64,000 nt of DNA from an uncultured Lachnospiraceae bacterium (GTDB taxonomy: Bacteria > Bacillota > Clostridia > Lachnospirales > Lachnospiraceae): the NCBI GenBank assembly GCA_947625755.1, contig CANQPJ010000007.1:56059-120058 (forward strand), in the 5' to 3' direction. Below are positions 27,123-36,264 of the stretch, one piece after another. The notes under the pieces were generated by a model. That model did no database searches, was not told where the DNA came from, and worked only from the letters and a program-made list of their open reading frames with translations. The first letter of the stretch is position 1, and each line of letters starts with the position of its first letter. The translations under genes and the position numbers were made by a program.

Positions 27123-28136
27123 ATGAATTATGAAAGTTTCGTTCAGGAAGTAAAAAGGGGAGTAGAGGAAATTGTTGAAAAAAAGCTGGATGATGGGAAA
27201 GTGGTGGTTCGGGATGTATTGAAAAACAATAATATCAGAATGCAGGCTATTAGTATATTAAGAGAGGGACAGCCTGCAACACCAACGATTTATCTGCAAA
27301 ACTATTTTCTTGATTATAAGAATGGACGAACCATTCAGAATATCTGTTATGAGATTTTTGAAATGCATATATGCAGTCTTGAAAATTTTAAAACGGATAT
27401 TGACATACGGGATATATCGGAGTTTGAAAAGATGAAAGGGGTTATCTATTATAAGATAATCAATTACGGAATGAATTTGTCGCTTCTTAAAAAGATTCCT
27501 CATTTCAGGTTTTTAGACTTGGCTATTGTGTTCTTTATTATGGTATCAGAGGACGATAAAGGTCAGGCGACAGCCTTGATTAATCATCAGCATCTTGCCG
27601 GATGGGGCATAACACCGGAAGAATTACGGGATATTGCGTTCAAAAATACATGGAATAAGTTTCCGGTTGTAATTAGAAGAATGGAAGATATTCTCTCTGA
27701 AATGATTTTAAATGACATCTTGGGGGATGAGGAATGCGCAGATGATTATGATGCGTTTGAAGACGATTCGATTCACGAGGACACCCGGTACGGCGAATAT
27801 ACTTATGGAGAATTGAAAGGAATTGTCCGGGAAGAGGTAGACAATCTAAAAGCGGATGACCTGGATTTGTATGTGATGACAAATACAATGAAAATCAATG
27901 GAGCAGCCTGTATGACTTATCCCAATGCAATTAGAAATTTTGCCATGGAACATAAAGGAGATGTCTATATTATACCCAGTTCCATTCACGAAGTGATTTT
28001 AATACCGGATATACAGTGTTCTTTAGAAACAATCAATGAGCTGATTCGGGATGTGAACCAAAAGCAGTTAGACCCGGTTGAGATTTTGTCAGACCATGTA
28101 TATGTATATAGATTAGAAAAAAATCAGATAGAATAA
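27123..28136 (+). CDS. DUF5688-like hypothetical protein
   Basis: About 337 residues. Start set at ATG 27123, because GGAGG at 27110-27114 is correctly spaced for it. An open frame upstream to a GTG at 27099 lacks a site. The N-terminal MNYESFVQEVKRGVEEIV and the segment INYGMNLSLLKKIPHFRFLD resemble Lachnospiraceae proteins called DUF5688, often in several copies per genome (name from memory). Predicted soluble, with a strongly acidic patch at ~205-225. No catalytic motif. A terminator and a tRNA gene follow. Function unknown. Confidence 0.65.
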   Translation: MNYESFVQEVKRGVEEIVEKKLDDGKVVVRDVLKNNNIRMQAISILREGQPATPTIYLQNYFLDYKNGRTIQNICYEIFEMHICSLENFKTDIDIRDISEFEKMKGVIYYKIINYGMNLSLLKKIPHFRFLDLAIVFFIMVSEDDKGQATALINHQHLAGWGITPEELRDIAFKNTWNKFPVVIRRMEDILSEMILNDILGDEECADDYDAFEDDSIHEDTRYGEYTYGELKGIVREEVDNLKADDLDLYVMTNTMKINGAACMTYPNAIRNFAMEHKGDVYIIPSSIHEVILIPDIQCSLETINELIRDVNQKQLDPVEILSDHVYVYRLEKNQIE

Positions 28137-28145
28137 TTTTATATA

Positions 28146-28202
28146 AAAAGGTATCCTTTCCATATCACATTTATCATGTCATATGGAAAGGATACCTTTT
28201 TG
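28146..28202. terminator. strong bidirectional terminator
   Basis: AAAAGGTATCCTTTCCATAT and ATATGGAAAGGATACCTTTT are perfect complements (20 bp), with A and T runs on the two sides. It separates the DUF5688-like gene from the reverse-strand tRNA. Confidence 0.93.
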
Positions 28203-28208
28203 GGTAAA

Positions 28209-28280
28209 TGCACCTGGCCAGATTCGAACTGGCATCGTCGCCTCCGGAGGGCGATGTTCTATCCATTAGACTACAGGTAC
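28209..28280 (-). tRNA. tRNA-Arg (anticodon CCG)
   Basis: On the reverse strand the cloverleaf closes: acceptor GTACCTG with CAGGTGC, anticodon stem TCGCC/GGCGA with loop CTCCGGA (anticodon CCG, reading CGG) and T arm CCAG-TTCGAAT-CTGG. The gene is 72 nt. CCA is not encoded. It stands alone between a terminator and a forward-strand gene. Confidence 0.93.
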
Positions 28281-28423
28281 AGATGAATTCCTGTACTATT
28301 TTACCTTATATGTTGGAATCAGGCAATACCATATTTTGTATAAAATCTTCATTGCTGCCAAAGTTGAATTTTTATTGTGTTTTTGATATTATGGGATAAA
28401 CAAAGGAAAAGGAGATGTGTAAC

Positions 28424-29317
28424 GTGGCAAATGATGAAAACAAGCTGAGTAAATCAGAGTTAGATGCGTTGTTAAAAGAGGTTGAACAAGACAGCCGGTC
28501 TTCTAAAAAAATACAGACTCCAAAGAAAAAACCAAAAGTAAGAATAGATATGATTATTGCAGCGGTTATCGCTGTTGTACTGGTTGTTGGAGCAGCATTA
28601 CTTATCTGGCATTTTGTGAAAAGTGTGCCAACCAAAGAGGAAAAAGCGGTGGCAGAAAATCCGCTTCAGGATGAAAAATATCCTGAAATTTCAGATGTGG
28701 TAAAAAACTATCTGAATGCTTTTTTAATTGATGATGATGAAAAGCGTGCGGAAACAATTGCCCAATATGTAGGTAACCTGTATGATATTAACAGTGTAAA
28801 GCAAAAGACATATGTATCAGGATATAGTGAAGTGGAATGTTACACAAAGGAAGGACCTTATGAAAATACATATGTGGTGTACGCATATTATCAGATGGGG
28901 ATTAAAAATATAGACACTACAGTGCCAAGCATTACCAGATTGTATGTAGTAAGAGATGCAAAAACCGGAAATGTATATATTCAAAATGACAGTGGAGATG
29001 ATATACAGGAATATATGAAGAAAGTAACCAAGGATGCGGATGTCCAGCAGTTACTAAAAGATGTGGAAGAAGAGTTTGAGCAGGCAAAACAGGCAGATCC
29101 GAAATTAAAAAAATACTTTGATGATGTGAATGCGGCTGCAAATAAGAAAAATGAAACGACTGCCGCGACTACGCAGACGCCGACAACACAGGCGGTTACG
29201 ACAGCAGCGCCGACGACAGCTGCACCGACAACAGCTGCTGCTCCGGTAAAAAAACAACAGACTTCAAAAAAGAATCAGAAAACTGCAAAGAAAAAGAGTT
29301 CAAAGAAAAAGAAATAA
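28424..29317 (+). CDS. single-span membrane protein with Thr/Ala-rich, Lys-ended tail
   Basis: About 297 residues. The start is placed at GTG 28424, because the AAGGAG site directly abuts the ATG at 28415 and leaves no spacing for it. A cytoplasmic basic N-terminus is followed by a membrane helix at ~43-65 (MIIAAVIAVVLVVGAALLIW). An extracytoplasmic domain of ~150 residues (~75-220) resembles the NTF2-like or conjugation-associated fold in length, but I cannot assign it. The tail is repetitive (TTAAPTTAAPTTAAAP) and ends in a lysine-rich stretch. thiN follows 13 bp later. No function assigned. Confidence 0.65.
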   Translation: MANDENKLSKSELDALLKEVEQDSRSSKKIQTPKKKPKVRIDMIIAAVIAVVLVVGAALLIWHFVKSVPTKEEKAVAENPLQDEKYPEISDVVKNYLNAFLIDDDEKRAETIAQYVGNLYDINSVKQKTYVSGYSEVECYTKEGPYENTYVVYAYYQMGIKNIDTTVPSITRLYVVRDAKTGNVYIQNDSGDDIQEYMKKVTKDADVQQLLKDVEEEFEQAKQADPKLKKYFDDVNAAANKKNETTAATTQTPTTQAVTTAAPTTAAPTTAAAPVKKQQTSKKNQKTAKKKSSKKKK

Positions 29318-29329
29318 ACAGGTGTATAG

Positions 29330-29938
29330 ATGGAAAAGACATGTTATATCGTTGGTGCCGGAGATAATTCCGGCACTAACTTTTTGAAAACAGAAAATGA
29401 TTATGTGATTGCGGCAGATGGAGGTTTATCTGTGCTTGAAAAAAAGCATATCATGCCGGATTTGATTATGGGGGATTTTGATTCCCTTGGATATGTCCCT
29501 GCTGGAAATCATGTGATACGGCATGAGGTAATGAAAAACGATACGGATATGATGCTTGCCGTGAAAAAGGCATTGGATATGGGATATAAAAATATAAAGT
29601 TATACGGTGCAACCGGTGGAAGGGTTGACCATACGATTTCCAATATTCAGACCATGTTATTTGCATCAAGAAACGGGGCATCCATTGAAATGATTGATTC
29701 TGTCAACAGGTATCGTGTTATCACAGATGAAAAGATTAGCATCAACGGAAAATGCAAGAATGTATTTTCTGTTTTTGCGATAGGCGGCGCGGCTCACAAG
29801 GTCAGTATCACAGACGCCATGTATCCGCTGCATGATTTTGAACTTTTACCGGATAATCCCACAGGAACGAGTAATGTTTTTGTCGGAAAAGAAGTGGAAA
29901 TATCTGTAGAGCGTGGAAGTCTGCTGATTATTATGTAA
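29330..29938 (+). CDS. thiN: thiamine diphosphokinase
   Basis: 202-residue thiamine pyrophosphokinase, which converts thiamine and ATP to TPP. Key segments are IAADGGLSVLE, LIMGDFDS, KNDTDMMLA and GATGGRVDHTISNI. The gene lies upstream of a TPP riboswitch and the thiamine transporter gene. Uptake and activation genes are therefore side by side. A weak GGTGTATAG-type site precedes the ATG. Confidence 0.95.
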   Translation: MEKTCYIVGAGDNSGTNFLKTENDYVIAADGGLSVLEKKHIMPDLIMGDFDSLGYVPAGNHVIRHEVMKNDTDMMLAVKKALDMGYKNIKLYGATGGRVDHTISNIQTMLFASRNGASIEMIDSVNRYRVITDEKISINGKCKNVFSVFAIGGAAHKVSITDAMYPLHDFELLPDNPTGTSNVFVGKEVEISVERGSLLIIM

Positions 29939-29995
29939 AATAAATTTGACAAAGTGCGATAAAATATATAAACTATTAGTCGTAAATTATTATAA

Positions 29996-30082
29996 TATTC
30001 GCTAGGGGTGCCTGTTGGCTGAGAGATGTATATCGACCCTCATCACTTGATACGGTTAGTACCGTCGTAAGGAAGCAATGGA
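29996..30082 (+). promoter_or_regulatory. TPP riboswitch
   Basis: GGGGTGCC...GGCTGAGAGAT (30005-30026) followed by ACCCTCATCACTTGATACGG, TTAGTACCGT, CGTAAGGAAGC matches the conserved core of the TPP riboswitch. It lies ~50 bases before thiT, so TPP should shut off thiamine uptake. No terminator is obvious between the aptamer and the AAAGGAGG of thiT, so control is probably at translation initiation. Confidence 0.93.
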
Positions 30083-30128
30083 TAGGTAATTCTCTGGCGG
30101 TTATTTCAATCAAAGGAGGATTTTTTTT

Positions 30129-30929
30129 ATGGAAAAAACAAAAACATCAGTGACACTTGTAGAATGTGCAATTTTAGTTGCCATGGCATTTGTTTTAAGT
30201 CTGATTAAAATTATTGACATGCCGTTTGGCGGTTCAGTAACGGCAGCCAGTATGGCGCCTGTTATTGTTGCCGGATACAGACATGGATTGAAATGGGGAA
30301 TCCTGACAGGCTTTACCTATAGTTTATTACAGCTTCTTATGGGAATAAACAATCTGCAATATGCTACATCAGCTATGGCGTTCATTGCAATACTTCTGTT
30401 AGACTACATCGTGGCTTTTACGGTTTTAGGTTTACTGGGGATTTTCAAAAGAAACAAACATCAGACTGGTGTGCTTGTGATTGGAGCTTTTGTTTTATGT
30501 TTCATCCGGTTTATCTGCCATTTTATTACCGGCTGTACAGTGTGGGCAGGGGTATCCATTCCATCTGCTGATGGCGCGCTTTATTCCTTACTGTATAATT
30601 CAGCATATATGATTCCGGAAACAGTTGTCACTGTATATGTGATTGCATTATTATCCAATGTTATTGATTTAAAAGCTGACAAACCGGTGACTAGAAAGAA
30701 ATCAGACAATATTATGGCGGTTTTAAACGGAGTATTAATCTTTAGTATTGCCATCATTGTTGATTTTCTTTATTTGTTCCAAAGAATACAGTCCGAGAAT
30801 GGATTTGATATTACTTTAATCGGCGGCGCAAATTGGAAATTGCTTGGTGGTATCTTATTAGCAGGAATAGCTGCAGGTGTGATTGTATATTTTATTACAA
30901 AATTGTATATTGCAAAGAAAAATAAATAA
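30129..30929 (+). CDS. thiT: energy-coupled thiamine transporter ThiT, with C-terminal extension
   Basis: S-component of the ECF-type thiamine transporter, in the cell membrane. The segments YRHGLKWGILTGFTYSLLQL (in part) and the thiamine-site helices CHFITGCTVWAG and LLYNSAYMIPE match ThiT. Typical ThiT is ~190 residues, but this one is 266. After residue ~190 come about 75 extra residues with two more membrane helices (LNGVLIFSIAIIVDFLYLF and LLGGILLAGIAAGVIVYFI). Downstream of a TPP riboswitch. Confidence 0.9.
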   Translation: MEKTKTSVTLVECAILVAMAFVLSLIKIIDMPFGGSVTAASMAPVIVAGYRHGLKWGILTGFTYSLLQLLMGINNLQYATSAMAFIAILLLDYIVAFTVLGLLGIFKRNKHQTGVLVIGAFVLCFIRFICHFITGCTVWAGVSIPSADGALYSLLYNSAYMIPETVVTVYVIALLSNVIDLKADKPVTRKKSDNIMAVLNGVLIFSIAIIVDFLYLFQRIQSENGFDITLIGGANWKLLGGILLAGIAAGVIVYFITKLYIAKKNK

Positions 30930-31001
30930 TCTGATTGTGCCGGGAAAACAATTTTTTGAGTGAAAATCACATTGAAAGAGAATAGGGAAAATGTTAGTAT
31001 T

Positions 31002-31040
31002 AATGTTAGGGAATATTGGAAATATTTCCTAACATTTTTA
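31002..31040 (+). terminator. thiT terminator
   Basis: AATGTTAGGGAATATT pairs with AATATTTCCTAACATT, one mismatch, followed by TTTAT. Confidence 0.8.
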
Positions 31041-31077
31041 TGTTTATAAATAAAAGGTCTTGCGGGCAGATAATCAT

Positions 31078-31806
31078 ATGACAGAGAAAAGATTTAAAGA
31101 AGGAAAAACAAATACAGAAAAAATCCGATTAAACAGGTTTTTAAGTGATGCAGGTCTATGTTCGAGGAGAGAAGCAGACAGATTAATTGAGCAGGGAAAA
31201 GTTATTGTCAATCATGAAGTGGCAGTGATGGGACAAAAGGTAACCATAGATGATGTGGTGGAAGTGAATGGAAAGGTGATTTCCAGAGATGAGGAACAGA
31301 TTGTTATTGCATTTAATAAGCCGGTAGGCGTGGAATGTACAACAGACACTGAAAATCCGGATAATATTGTTGATTATATTGGATACCCTAAACGTATATA
31401 TCCGATTGGACGTCTGGATAAAAGATCGCAGGGACTGATTCTTCTTACCAATGATGGTTCTTTGGTCAATCATATTTTAAAGGCATCGAATTACCATGAA
31501 AAGGAGTATGTAGTTACCGTAGACAAGCCGGTCAATGATGCTTTTTTAAATCAGATGTCATCCGGAGTAAAAATTTTAGGACAGACAACCAGACCGTGTA
31601 AAGTAACGCAGGTCAATAAGCATACTTTTCATATTGTTTTAACCCAAGGGCTGAACAGGCAAATCAGGCGCATGTGTGAAGTTTTGGGATACAGGGTGCA
31701 GAAATTAAAACGTATTCGAATTATGAGCGTACATTTAGGGAATCTTCCAATCGGGCAGTATCGGAACGTAACGGACCGGGAGCTAAAGGAGATTATGGAG
31801 AAATAA
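31078..31806 (+). CDS. rluF: 23S rRNA pseudouridine synthase, RluF type
   Basis: About 242 residues from ATG 31078. An in-frame TTG at 31060 is possible, but no site clearly decides between them. An N-terminal S4 RNA-binding domain (LNRFLSDAGLCSRREADRLI) precedes the RsuA-type synthase domain. The catalytic Asp lies in YPIGRLDKRSQGLILLTND (in part). QGLNRQIRRMCEVLGY is the conserved C-terminal motif. The family modifies 23S rRNA near U2604. Confidence 0.92.
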   Translation: MTEKRFKEGKTNTEKIRLNRFLSDAGLCSRREADRLIEQGKVIVNHEVAVMGQKVTIDDVVEVNGKVISRDEEQIVIAFNKPVGVECTTDTENPDNIVDYIGYPKRIYPIGRLDKRSQGLILLTNDGSLVNHILKASNYHEKEYVVTVDKPVNDAFLNQMSSGVKILGQTTRPCKVTQVNKHTFHIVLTQGLNRQIRRMCEVLGYRVQKLKRIRIMSVHLGNLPIGQYRNVTDRELKEIMEK

Positions 31807-31822
31807 GTAGTGAGGGAATCAA

Positions 31823-33775
31823 ATGGATAAGACAGTTAGAATGAAAGAATTAGTTGAAATATTAAATAAAGCCAGTAAGGCATATTATCAGGATGCCAGC
31901 GAGATTATGACAAATCTGGAATATGACCGCCTGTATGATGAATTGACAGCGTTAGAAAAAGAAACAGGGGTAGTCATGGCGAACAGCCCTACCATCAACG
32001 TTGGATATGAAGTGGTCAGCGAGCTTCCAAAGGAACAGCATGAAAGCCCGATGTTGTCTTTGGATAAGACAAAAGAGGTCAGTGCATTAGCTGATTTTGC
32101 CGGGGATAAGAAGTGTCTTTTGTCATGGAAGCTAGATGGATTGACAGTGGTTTTATCTTACGAGAATGGCAGTCTGGTTAAAGCTGTAACAAGAGGAAAC
32201 GGACAGGTAGGAGAAGTTATCACAAACAATGCAAGAACTTTTCAAAATGTGCCGCTGAATATCCCACATCAGGGAAGCCTGACATTGCGTGGCGAGGCAA
32301 TTATAAAATATTCTGATTTTGAAAAGATAAATAGAGAGATAGAGGAGGGAGAAGCTAAATATAAAAATCCCAGAAATCTGTGCTCCGGTTCTGTAAGACA
32401 GTTAAATAGTGAGATTACTGCAAATCGGAATGTAAATTTTATTGCATTTGCTTTAATCAGTGCGGAGGATATTCACTTTGATAATTCCATTGAACAGCAG
32501 TATCAGTGGCTGGAAAATCAGGGATTTGAAGTGGTAGAAAGAAAATCAGCCACGGGCAATAATATGGAAGAAGTGGTGGCTTATTTTGCTGATAAAGTAA
32601 AGACATACGATTATCCATCGGATGGACTGGTTTTAATGTATGACGATATTGCATATGGATTATCTCTGGGAAGTACCGCAAAGTTTCCAAGAAATGGGAT
32701 TGCCTTTAAATGGGAGGATGAACAGGCAGAGACAGTACTTGAATATATTGAGTGGAGTCCTAGCCGTACAGGATTAATTAATCCTGTGGCTGTATTTGAG
32801 CCGGTGGAGTTGGAAGGTACGACGGTTACCAGAGCCAGTGTTCATAACATTAGTATTATGGAGGAGCTGGAACTGTGTGCCGGAGATGTCATTAAAGTGT
32901 ATAAGGCAAATATGATTATTCCGCAAATATCGGAAAATCTTACAAGGTCAGGGCTAAAGGATATTCCTGATACCTGTCCTGCCTGTGGACAAAGCACACA
33001 AATCAGGAATGATAATGGCGTCAAGACGTTATATTGTCCAAATAAACTCTGCCCTGCAAAACATGTTAAATTATATACTTTGTTTGTTTCCAGAGATGCC
33101 ATGAATATTGACGGATTGTCGGAAGAGACTTTGGAGAAGTTTATTGATGCCGGTTATATACATGAGTTTGCGGATATATTTAAACTTGACAGATATGAAG
33201 AAGAAATTGTAAACACACCGGGGTTTGGAAGAAAGTCGTATGACAATTTGATAGAGTCCATCAACAGGGCAAGAGAAGTAGAATTACACGCATTTCTATA
33301 TAGTTTAGGTATTCCTAATATAGGTATTGCAAATGCAAAACTTATTTGCAGACATTTCTCCAATGATTTGGAGCGTATCAGAAATGCCACAGTGGAAGAA
33401 CTGGTGAGCATTGACCATATTGGTGAAAAGATGGCTGAAAAGTTTACAGCGTATTTTTCAAATACAGAAAACCGTGCTTTCGTAGACAATCTGTTGAAAG
33501 AGATTCATATCGTTCAGCCAGCCGAAAATCATAATGTCCAATCAATGGAAGGATTGACTTTTGTTATCACGGGTACTGTGGAACAATTTCAAAACAGGAA
33601 CGCAGTTAAAGATTATATCGAAAAGAGGGGAGGAAAAGTCACAGGTTCTGTTACTTCCAAAACCAATTATCTGATAAATAATGACACTCTGTCTAATTCT
33701 TCCAAAAATAAAAAAGCAAAAGAACTTGGAATTGAAATTATCAGTGAAGAACAATTTTTGGAAAAATGGAAGTAA
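31823..33775 (+). CDS. ligA: NAD-dependent DNA ligase
   Basis: 650-residue LigA, which seals nicks with NAD. The adenylation motif is SWKLDGLTVVL with the catalytic lysine, followed by VTRGNGQVGE and the OB fold (GDVIKVYKANMIIPQI). The tetracysteine zinc finger is CPACG...CPNKLCPAKH, then helix-hairpin-helix motifs and a C-terminal BRCT domain (GLTFVITGTVEQF). It is a little shorter than the common ~665-670. It starts 17 bp after rluF and is probably cotranscribed with it. Confidence 0.96.
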   Translation: MDKTVRMKELVEILNKASKAYYQDASEIMTNLEYDRLYDELTALEKETGVVMANSPTINVGYEVVSELPKEQHESPMLSLDKTKEVSALADFAGDKKCLLSWKLDGLTVVLSYENGSLVKAVTRGNGQVGEVITNNARTFQNVPLNIPHQGSLTLRGEAIIKYSDFEKINREIEEGEAKYKNPRNLCSGSVRQLNSEITANRNVNFIAFALISAEDIHFDNSIEQQYQWLENQGFEVVERKSATGNNMEEVVAYFADKVKTYDYPSDGLVLMYDDIAYGLSLGSTAKFPRNGIAFKWEDEQAETVLEYIEWSPSRTGLINPVAVFEPVELEGTTVTRASVHNISIMEELELCAGDVIKVYKANMIIPQISENLTRSGLKDIPDTCPACGQSTQIRNDNGVKTLYCPNKLCPAKHVKLYTLFVSRDAMNIDGLSEETLEKFIDAGYIHEFADIFKLDRYEEEIVNTPGFGRKSYDNLIESINRAREVELHAFLYSLGIPNIGIANAKLICRHFSNDLERIRNATVEELVSIDHIGEKMAEKFTAYFSNTENRAFVDNLLKEIHIVQPAENHNVQSMEGLTFVITGTVEQFQNRNAVKDYIEKRGGKVTGSVTSKTNYLINNDTLSNSSKNKKAKELGIEIISEEQFLEKWK

Positions 33776-33857
33776 TATATTGAACAGCAGGACATAATAT
33801 GATAAATATAGAATAGTATTTAATTTCTTATAAATATGTATGTAGGAGGAAGGAACT

Positions 33858-34079
33858 ATGCGTGACGAAATTATAGAAATTATATGCGAGATAAATCCAC
33901 TTTGGGATCCGGATGACGAGGATATGAGTATTGCTGAGTTCCTGGAGTCAAAACAGCTTATGGAGTTGATTGTATCCCTGGAAGATAAATATGATATTGA
34001 TATTCCATATGATGAACGAAATGAAGATAATTTTGATACAGTTGATACAATAATTGAATTGTTAGAAAGTTTAGAATAA
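33858..34079 (+). CDS. acyl-carrier-protein-like protein (atypical)
   Basis: 73 residues with the four-helix acyl carrier pattern. AEFLESKQLMELIVSLEDKY aligns with the DSL-x-x-VEL attachment region, and the downstream helix ends in VDTIIELLESLE. The serine is kept (ESK), but the usual Asp and Leu on either side are changed to Glu and Lys. The protein is very acidic, as is normal for the family. AGGAGG precedes the ATG. It stands alone after ligA, with no fatty-acid or polyketide genes nearby, so its partner enzyme is unknown. Confidence 0.75.
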   Translation: MRDEIIEIICEINPLWDPDDEDMSIAEFLESKQLMELIVSLEDKYDIDIPYDERNEDNFDTVDTIIELLESLE

Positions 34080-34094
34080 AATGAAACAGCCTTA

Positions 34095-34122
34095 TTGACC
34101 GAAGAGAAAATAGTGATATAAT
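34095..34122 (+). promoter_or_regulatory. sigma-A promoter before ilvE
   Basis: TTGACC (34095-34100), 16 bases, TATAAT (34117-34122). It gives a transcript starting near 34130, ~127 bases before the ilvE ATG. Confidence 0.7.
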
Positions 34123-34139
34123 AAAATAAGGTTCAAGCT

Positions 34140-34172
34140 AGAAAAGGACAGCTTTGGCTGTCCTTTTCTATT
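34140..34172 (+). terminator. hairpin terminator or attenuator in the ilvE leader
   Basis: AGAAAAGGACAGC and GCTGTCCTTTTCT form a perfect 13-bp stem with a TTTG loop. It could end the ACP-like transcript, but it also lies just after the ilvE promoter. Confidence 0.75.
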
Positions 34173-34256
34173 CAATGGATTATGCGTTTAGCAGAAATGC
34201 AGGATATATGAAAAGATTTCCTGCAAAACAATAAAAATATACGGAGGAATAAAAAG

Positions 34257-35282
34257 ATGGACAAAAAGAACATTGACTGGGCAAATCTTGGATTTAGTTA
34301 TGTAAATACAGATAAAAGATTTGTGGCAAATTTCAAAGATGGCAAGTGGGACAGTGGACAGCTGACAGAGGATTCAAATGTAGTCATTAACGAATGTGCC
34401 GGAGTATTACAGTATGCTCAGACGGTTTTTGAAGGAATGAAAGCGTACACGACAGAAGATGGACGCATTGTCACATTTCGTCCTGACTTAAATGCGGCAC
34501 GTATGGCTGATTCAGCAAGAAGACTTGAAATGCCGGTATTTCCGGAAGATAAATTCGTAGAGGCAGTTGTACAGACTGTTAAGGCAAATGCAGCTTATGT
34601 ACCTCCGTATGGTTCAGGTGCAACCTTGTATGTAAGACCGTATATGTTTGGAAGCTCTGCCGTTATTGGTGTAAGCCCGGCAGATGAATATCAGTTCAGG
34701 GTATTTACCACTCCGGTAGGTCCATATTTTAAAGGCGGAGTAAAACCATTAACAATTAAAGTAAGTGATTTTGACAGAGCTGCGCCAAAGGGTACAGGAC
34801 ATATTAAAGCAGGACTTAATTATGCAATGAGTCTTCATGCAATCGTGACAGCTCATGCAGAGGGATATGATGAAAATATGTATCTTGATGCTGCAACAAG
34901 AACAAAGGTAGAAGAGACCGGAGGAGCCAACTTCTTATTTATTACAAAAGACAACAAAGTAGTAACTCCGAAGTCAGACAGCATACTTCCTTCTATCACA
35001 CGTCGTTCTCTTATGGTGGTTGCAAAGGATTATCTGGGACTTGAGGTTGAGGAACGGGAAGTATATTTAGACGAAGTAAAAGACTTTGCAGAATGTGGTC
35101 TTTGTGGTACTGCAGCAGTTATCTCACCGGTAGGAAAGATTGTTGACCATGGAAAAGAAATCTGTTTCCCAAGCGGCATGAATGATATGGGACCGGTTAC
35201 AAAAAAATTATATGATACATTAACGGGTATCCAGATGGGCAGAATCGAAGCTCCAAAAGGATGGCTTGTTGAGATTAAATAA
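34257..35282 (+). CDS. ilvE: branched-chain amino acid aminotransferase
   Basis: 341-residue PLP enzyme that makes Leu, Ile and Val from their keto acids. Segments seen: LGFSYVNTDKRFV, QTVFEGMKAY, KAGLNYAMS (PLP-linked Lys region GTGHIKAGLNYA) and EETGGANFLFI. This is the fold type IV, longer (BCAT-like) class. ACGGAGGA precedes the ATG. It is a single-gene unit with its own promoter and terminator. Confidence 0.95.
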   Translation: MDKKNIDWANLGFSYVNTDKRFVANFKDGKWDSGQLTEDSNVVINECAGVLQYAQTVFEGMKAYTTEDGRIVTFRPDLNAARMADSARRLEMPVFPEDKFVEAVVQTVKANAAYVPPYGSGATLYVRPYMFGSSAVIGVSPADEYQFRVFTTPVGPYFKGGVKPLTIKVSDFDRAAPKGTGHIKAGLNYAMSLHAIVTAHAEGYDENMYLDAATRTKVEETGGANFLFITKDNKVVTPKSDSILPSITRRSLMVVAKDYLGLEVEEREVYLDEVKDFAECGLCGTAAVISPVGKIVDHGKEICFPSGMNDMGPVTKKLYDTLTGIQMGRIEAPKGWLVEIK

Positions 35283-35287
35283 GACAA

Positions 35288-35325
35288 AAGTCCGCTTATA
35301 AAATAGTAGGCGGACTTATTTTTTC
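35288..35325 (+). terminator. ilvE terminator
   Basis: AAGTCCGC and GCGGACTT pair, followed by ATTTTTTC. Confidence 0.85.
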
Positions 35326-35365
35326 ATAAGAAATATAGTTGTAAAGAAAGAAGGAGAAAACAATT

Positions 35366-36220
35366 ATGTGGAGCAGAGCAGAATTAAAAACAAGTGCGAA
35401 ACAAATATTGCAAAAAAATTATTGGGGAGCTGTGGTCGTTGCTTTGGTCCTGTCGGTTGCTTTAGGCGGCATAGGAGCAGGCGGAGTGTTCGGCGGGGGC
35501 AATTTCAGTAACACCCGGACTGCGACAGACAGTAACGTTATTAGTGACGGACTGGGGAATAATTATGGCAGTAATACGGTTGATATATATAATAATATAG
35601 CTCAAAAGATTACGAATGTAATTTACAATTTATCGGATACTGCTATTATTATGATTTTGGCTTTGGGGCTTGTCATCTTGATTGCATCCATTGTCATATC
35701 ATCTTTTGTTCTTGCACCGCTGGAGGTAGGATGCCGCAGATGGTTGTTGAAGAACAGAACCAATAACCCGCCGTATGGAGAAATGGCAGGAGGATTCCGT
35801 GAAGGATATTTAAATATTGTAAAAATAATGTTTTGCCGGAATTTATTTATTGCCTTATGGTCGCTTTTGCTCTTTATTCCGGGTATTGTAAAGTCATATC
35901 AGTATAGAATGATTCCGTATCTGCTTGCAGAAAACCCAAATATGAATATGCATGAAGCATTCAGCAGAAGTAAAAATATGATGTATGCCAATAAGATGAA
36001 TGCATTCGTTTTGGATTTATCTTTTATCGGCTGGCAGTTTTTGGTTTTATTTTCCTGCGGACTGTTATCAATTTTCTTTGTGTCCCCATATATTCATTTG
36101 ACCAATACAGAGTTGTATGTTGCGCTTTGCAGGACAACAAAAAACCATGAATCACACGACAATTACAATGGGCAGTATGACAGTTCGGGAGAGCAATTCG
36201 ACAGTTATCGTGAAATTTAG
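35366..36220 (+). CDS. DUF975 family membrane protein
   Basis: 284 residues. The opening WSRAELKTSAKQILQKNYW is the family's characteristic start. Membrane segments lie at ~20-45, ~90-115, ~160-185 and ~215-250. A glycine/asparagine-rich loop with VFGGGNFSNTRTATDS follows the first helix. The C-terminus is a hydrophilic Gln/Ser/Tyr-rich tail. The function of DUF975 proteins is unknown. AAGGAG precedes the ATG. The butyrate operon promoter follows immediately. Confidence 0.85.
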   Translation: MWSRAELKTSAKQILQKNYWGAVVVALVLSVALGGIGAGGVFGGGNFSNTRTATDSNVISDGLGNNYGSNTVDIYNNIAQKITNVIYNLSDTAIIMILALGLVILIASIVISSFVLAPLEVGCRRWLLKNRTNNPPYGEMAGGFREGYLNIVKIMFCRNLFIALWSLLLFIPGIVKSYQYRMIPYLLAENPNMNMHEAFSRSKNMMYANKMNAFVLDLSFIGWQFLVLFSCGLLSIFFVSPYIHLTNTELYVALCRTTKNHESHDNYNGQYDSSGEQFDSYREI

Positions 36221-36264
36221 TGTAAAAAATGATATGAAATTGTCAAAAAAATTTTTTATTGTAC

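Noticed and set aside
28209..28280. tRNA-Arg as an integration site for a mobile element
   Set aside because: No repeat of the tRNA 3' end and no integrase gene is seen nearby.
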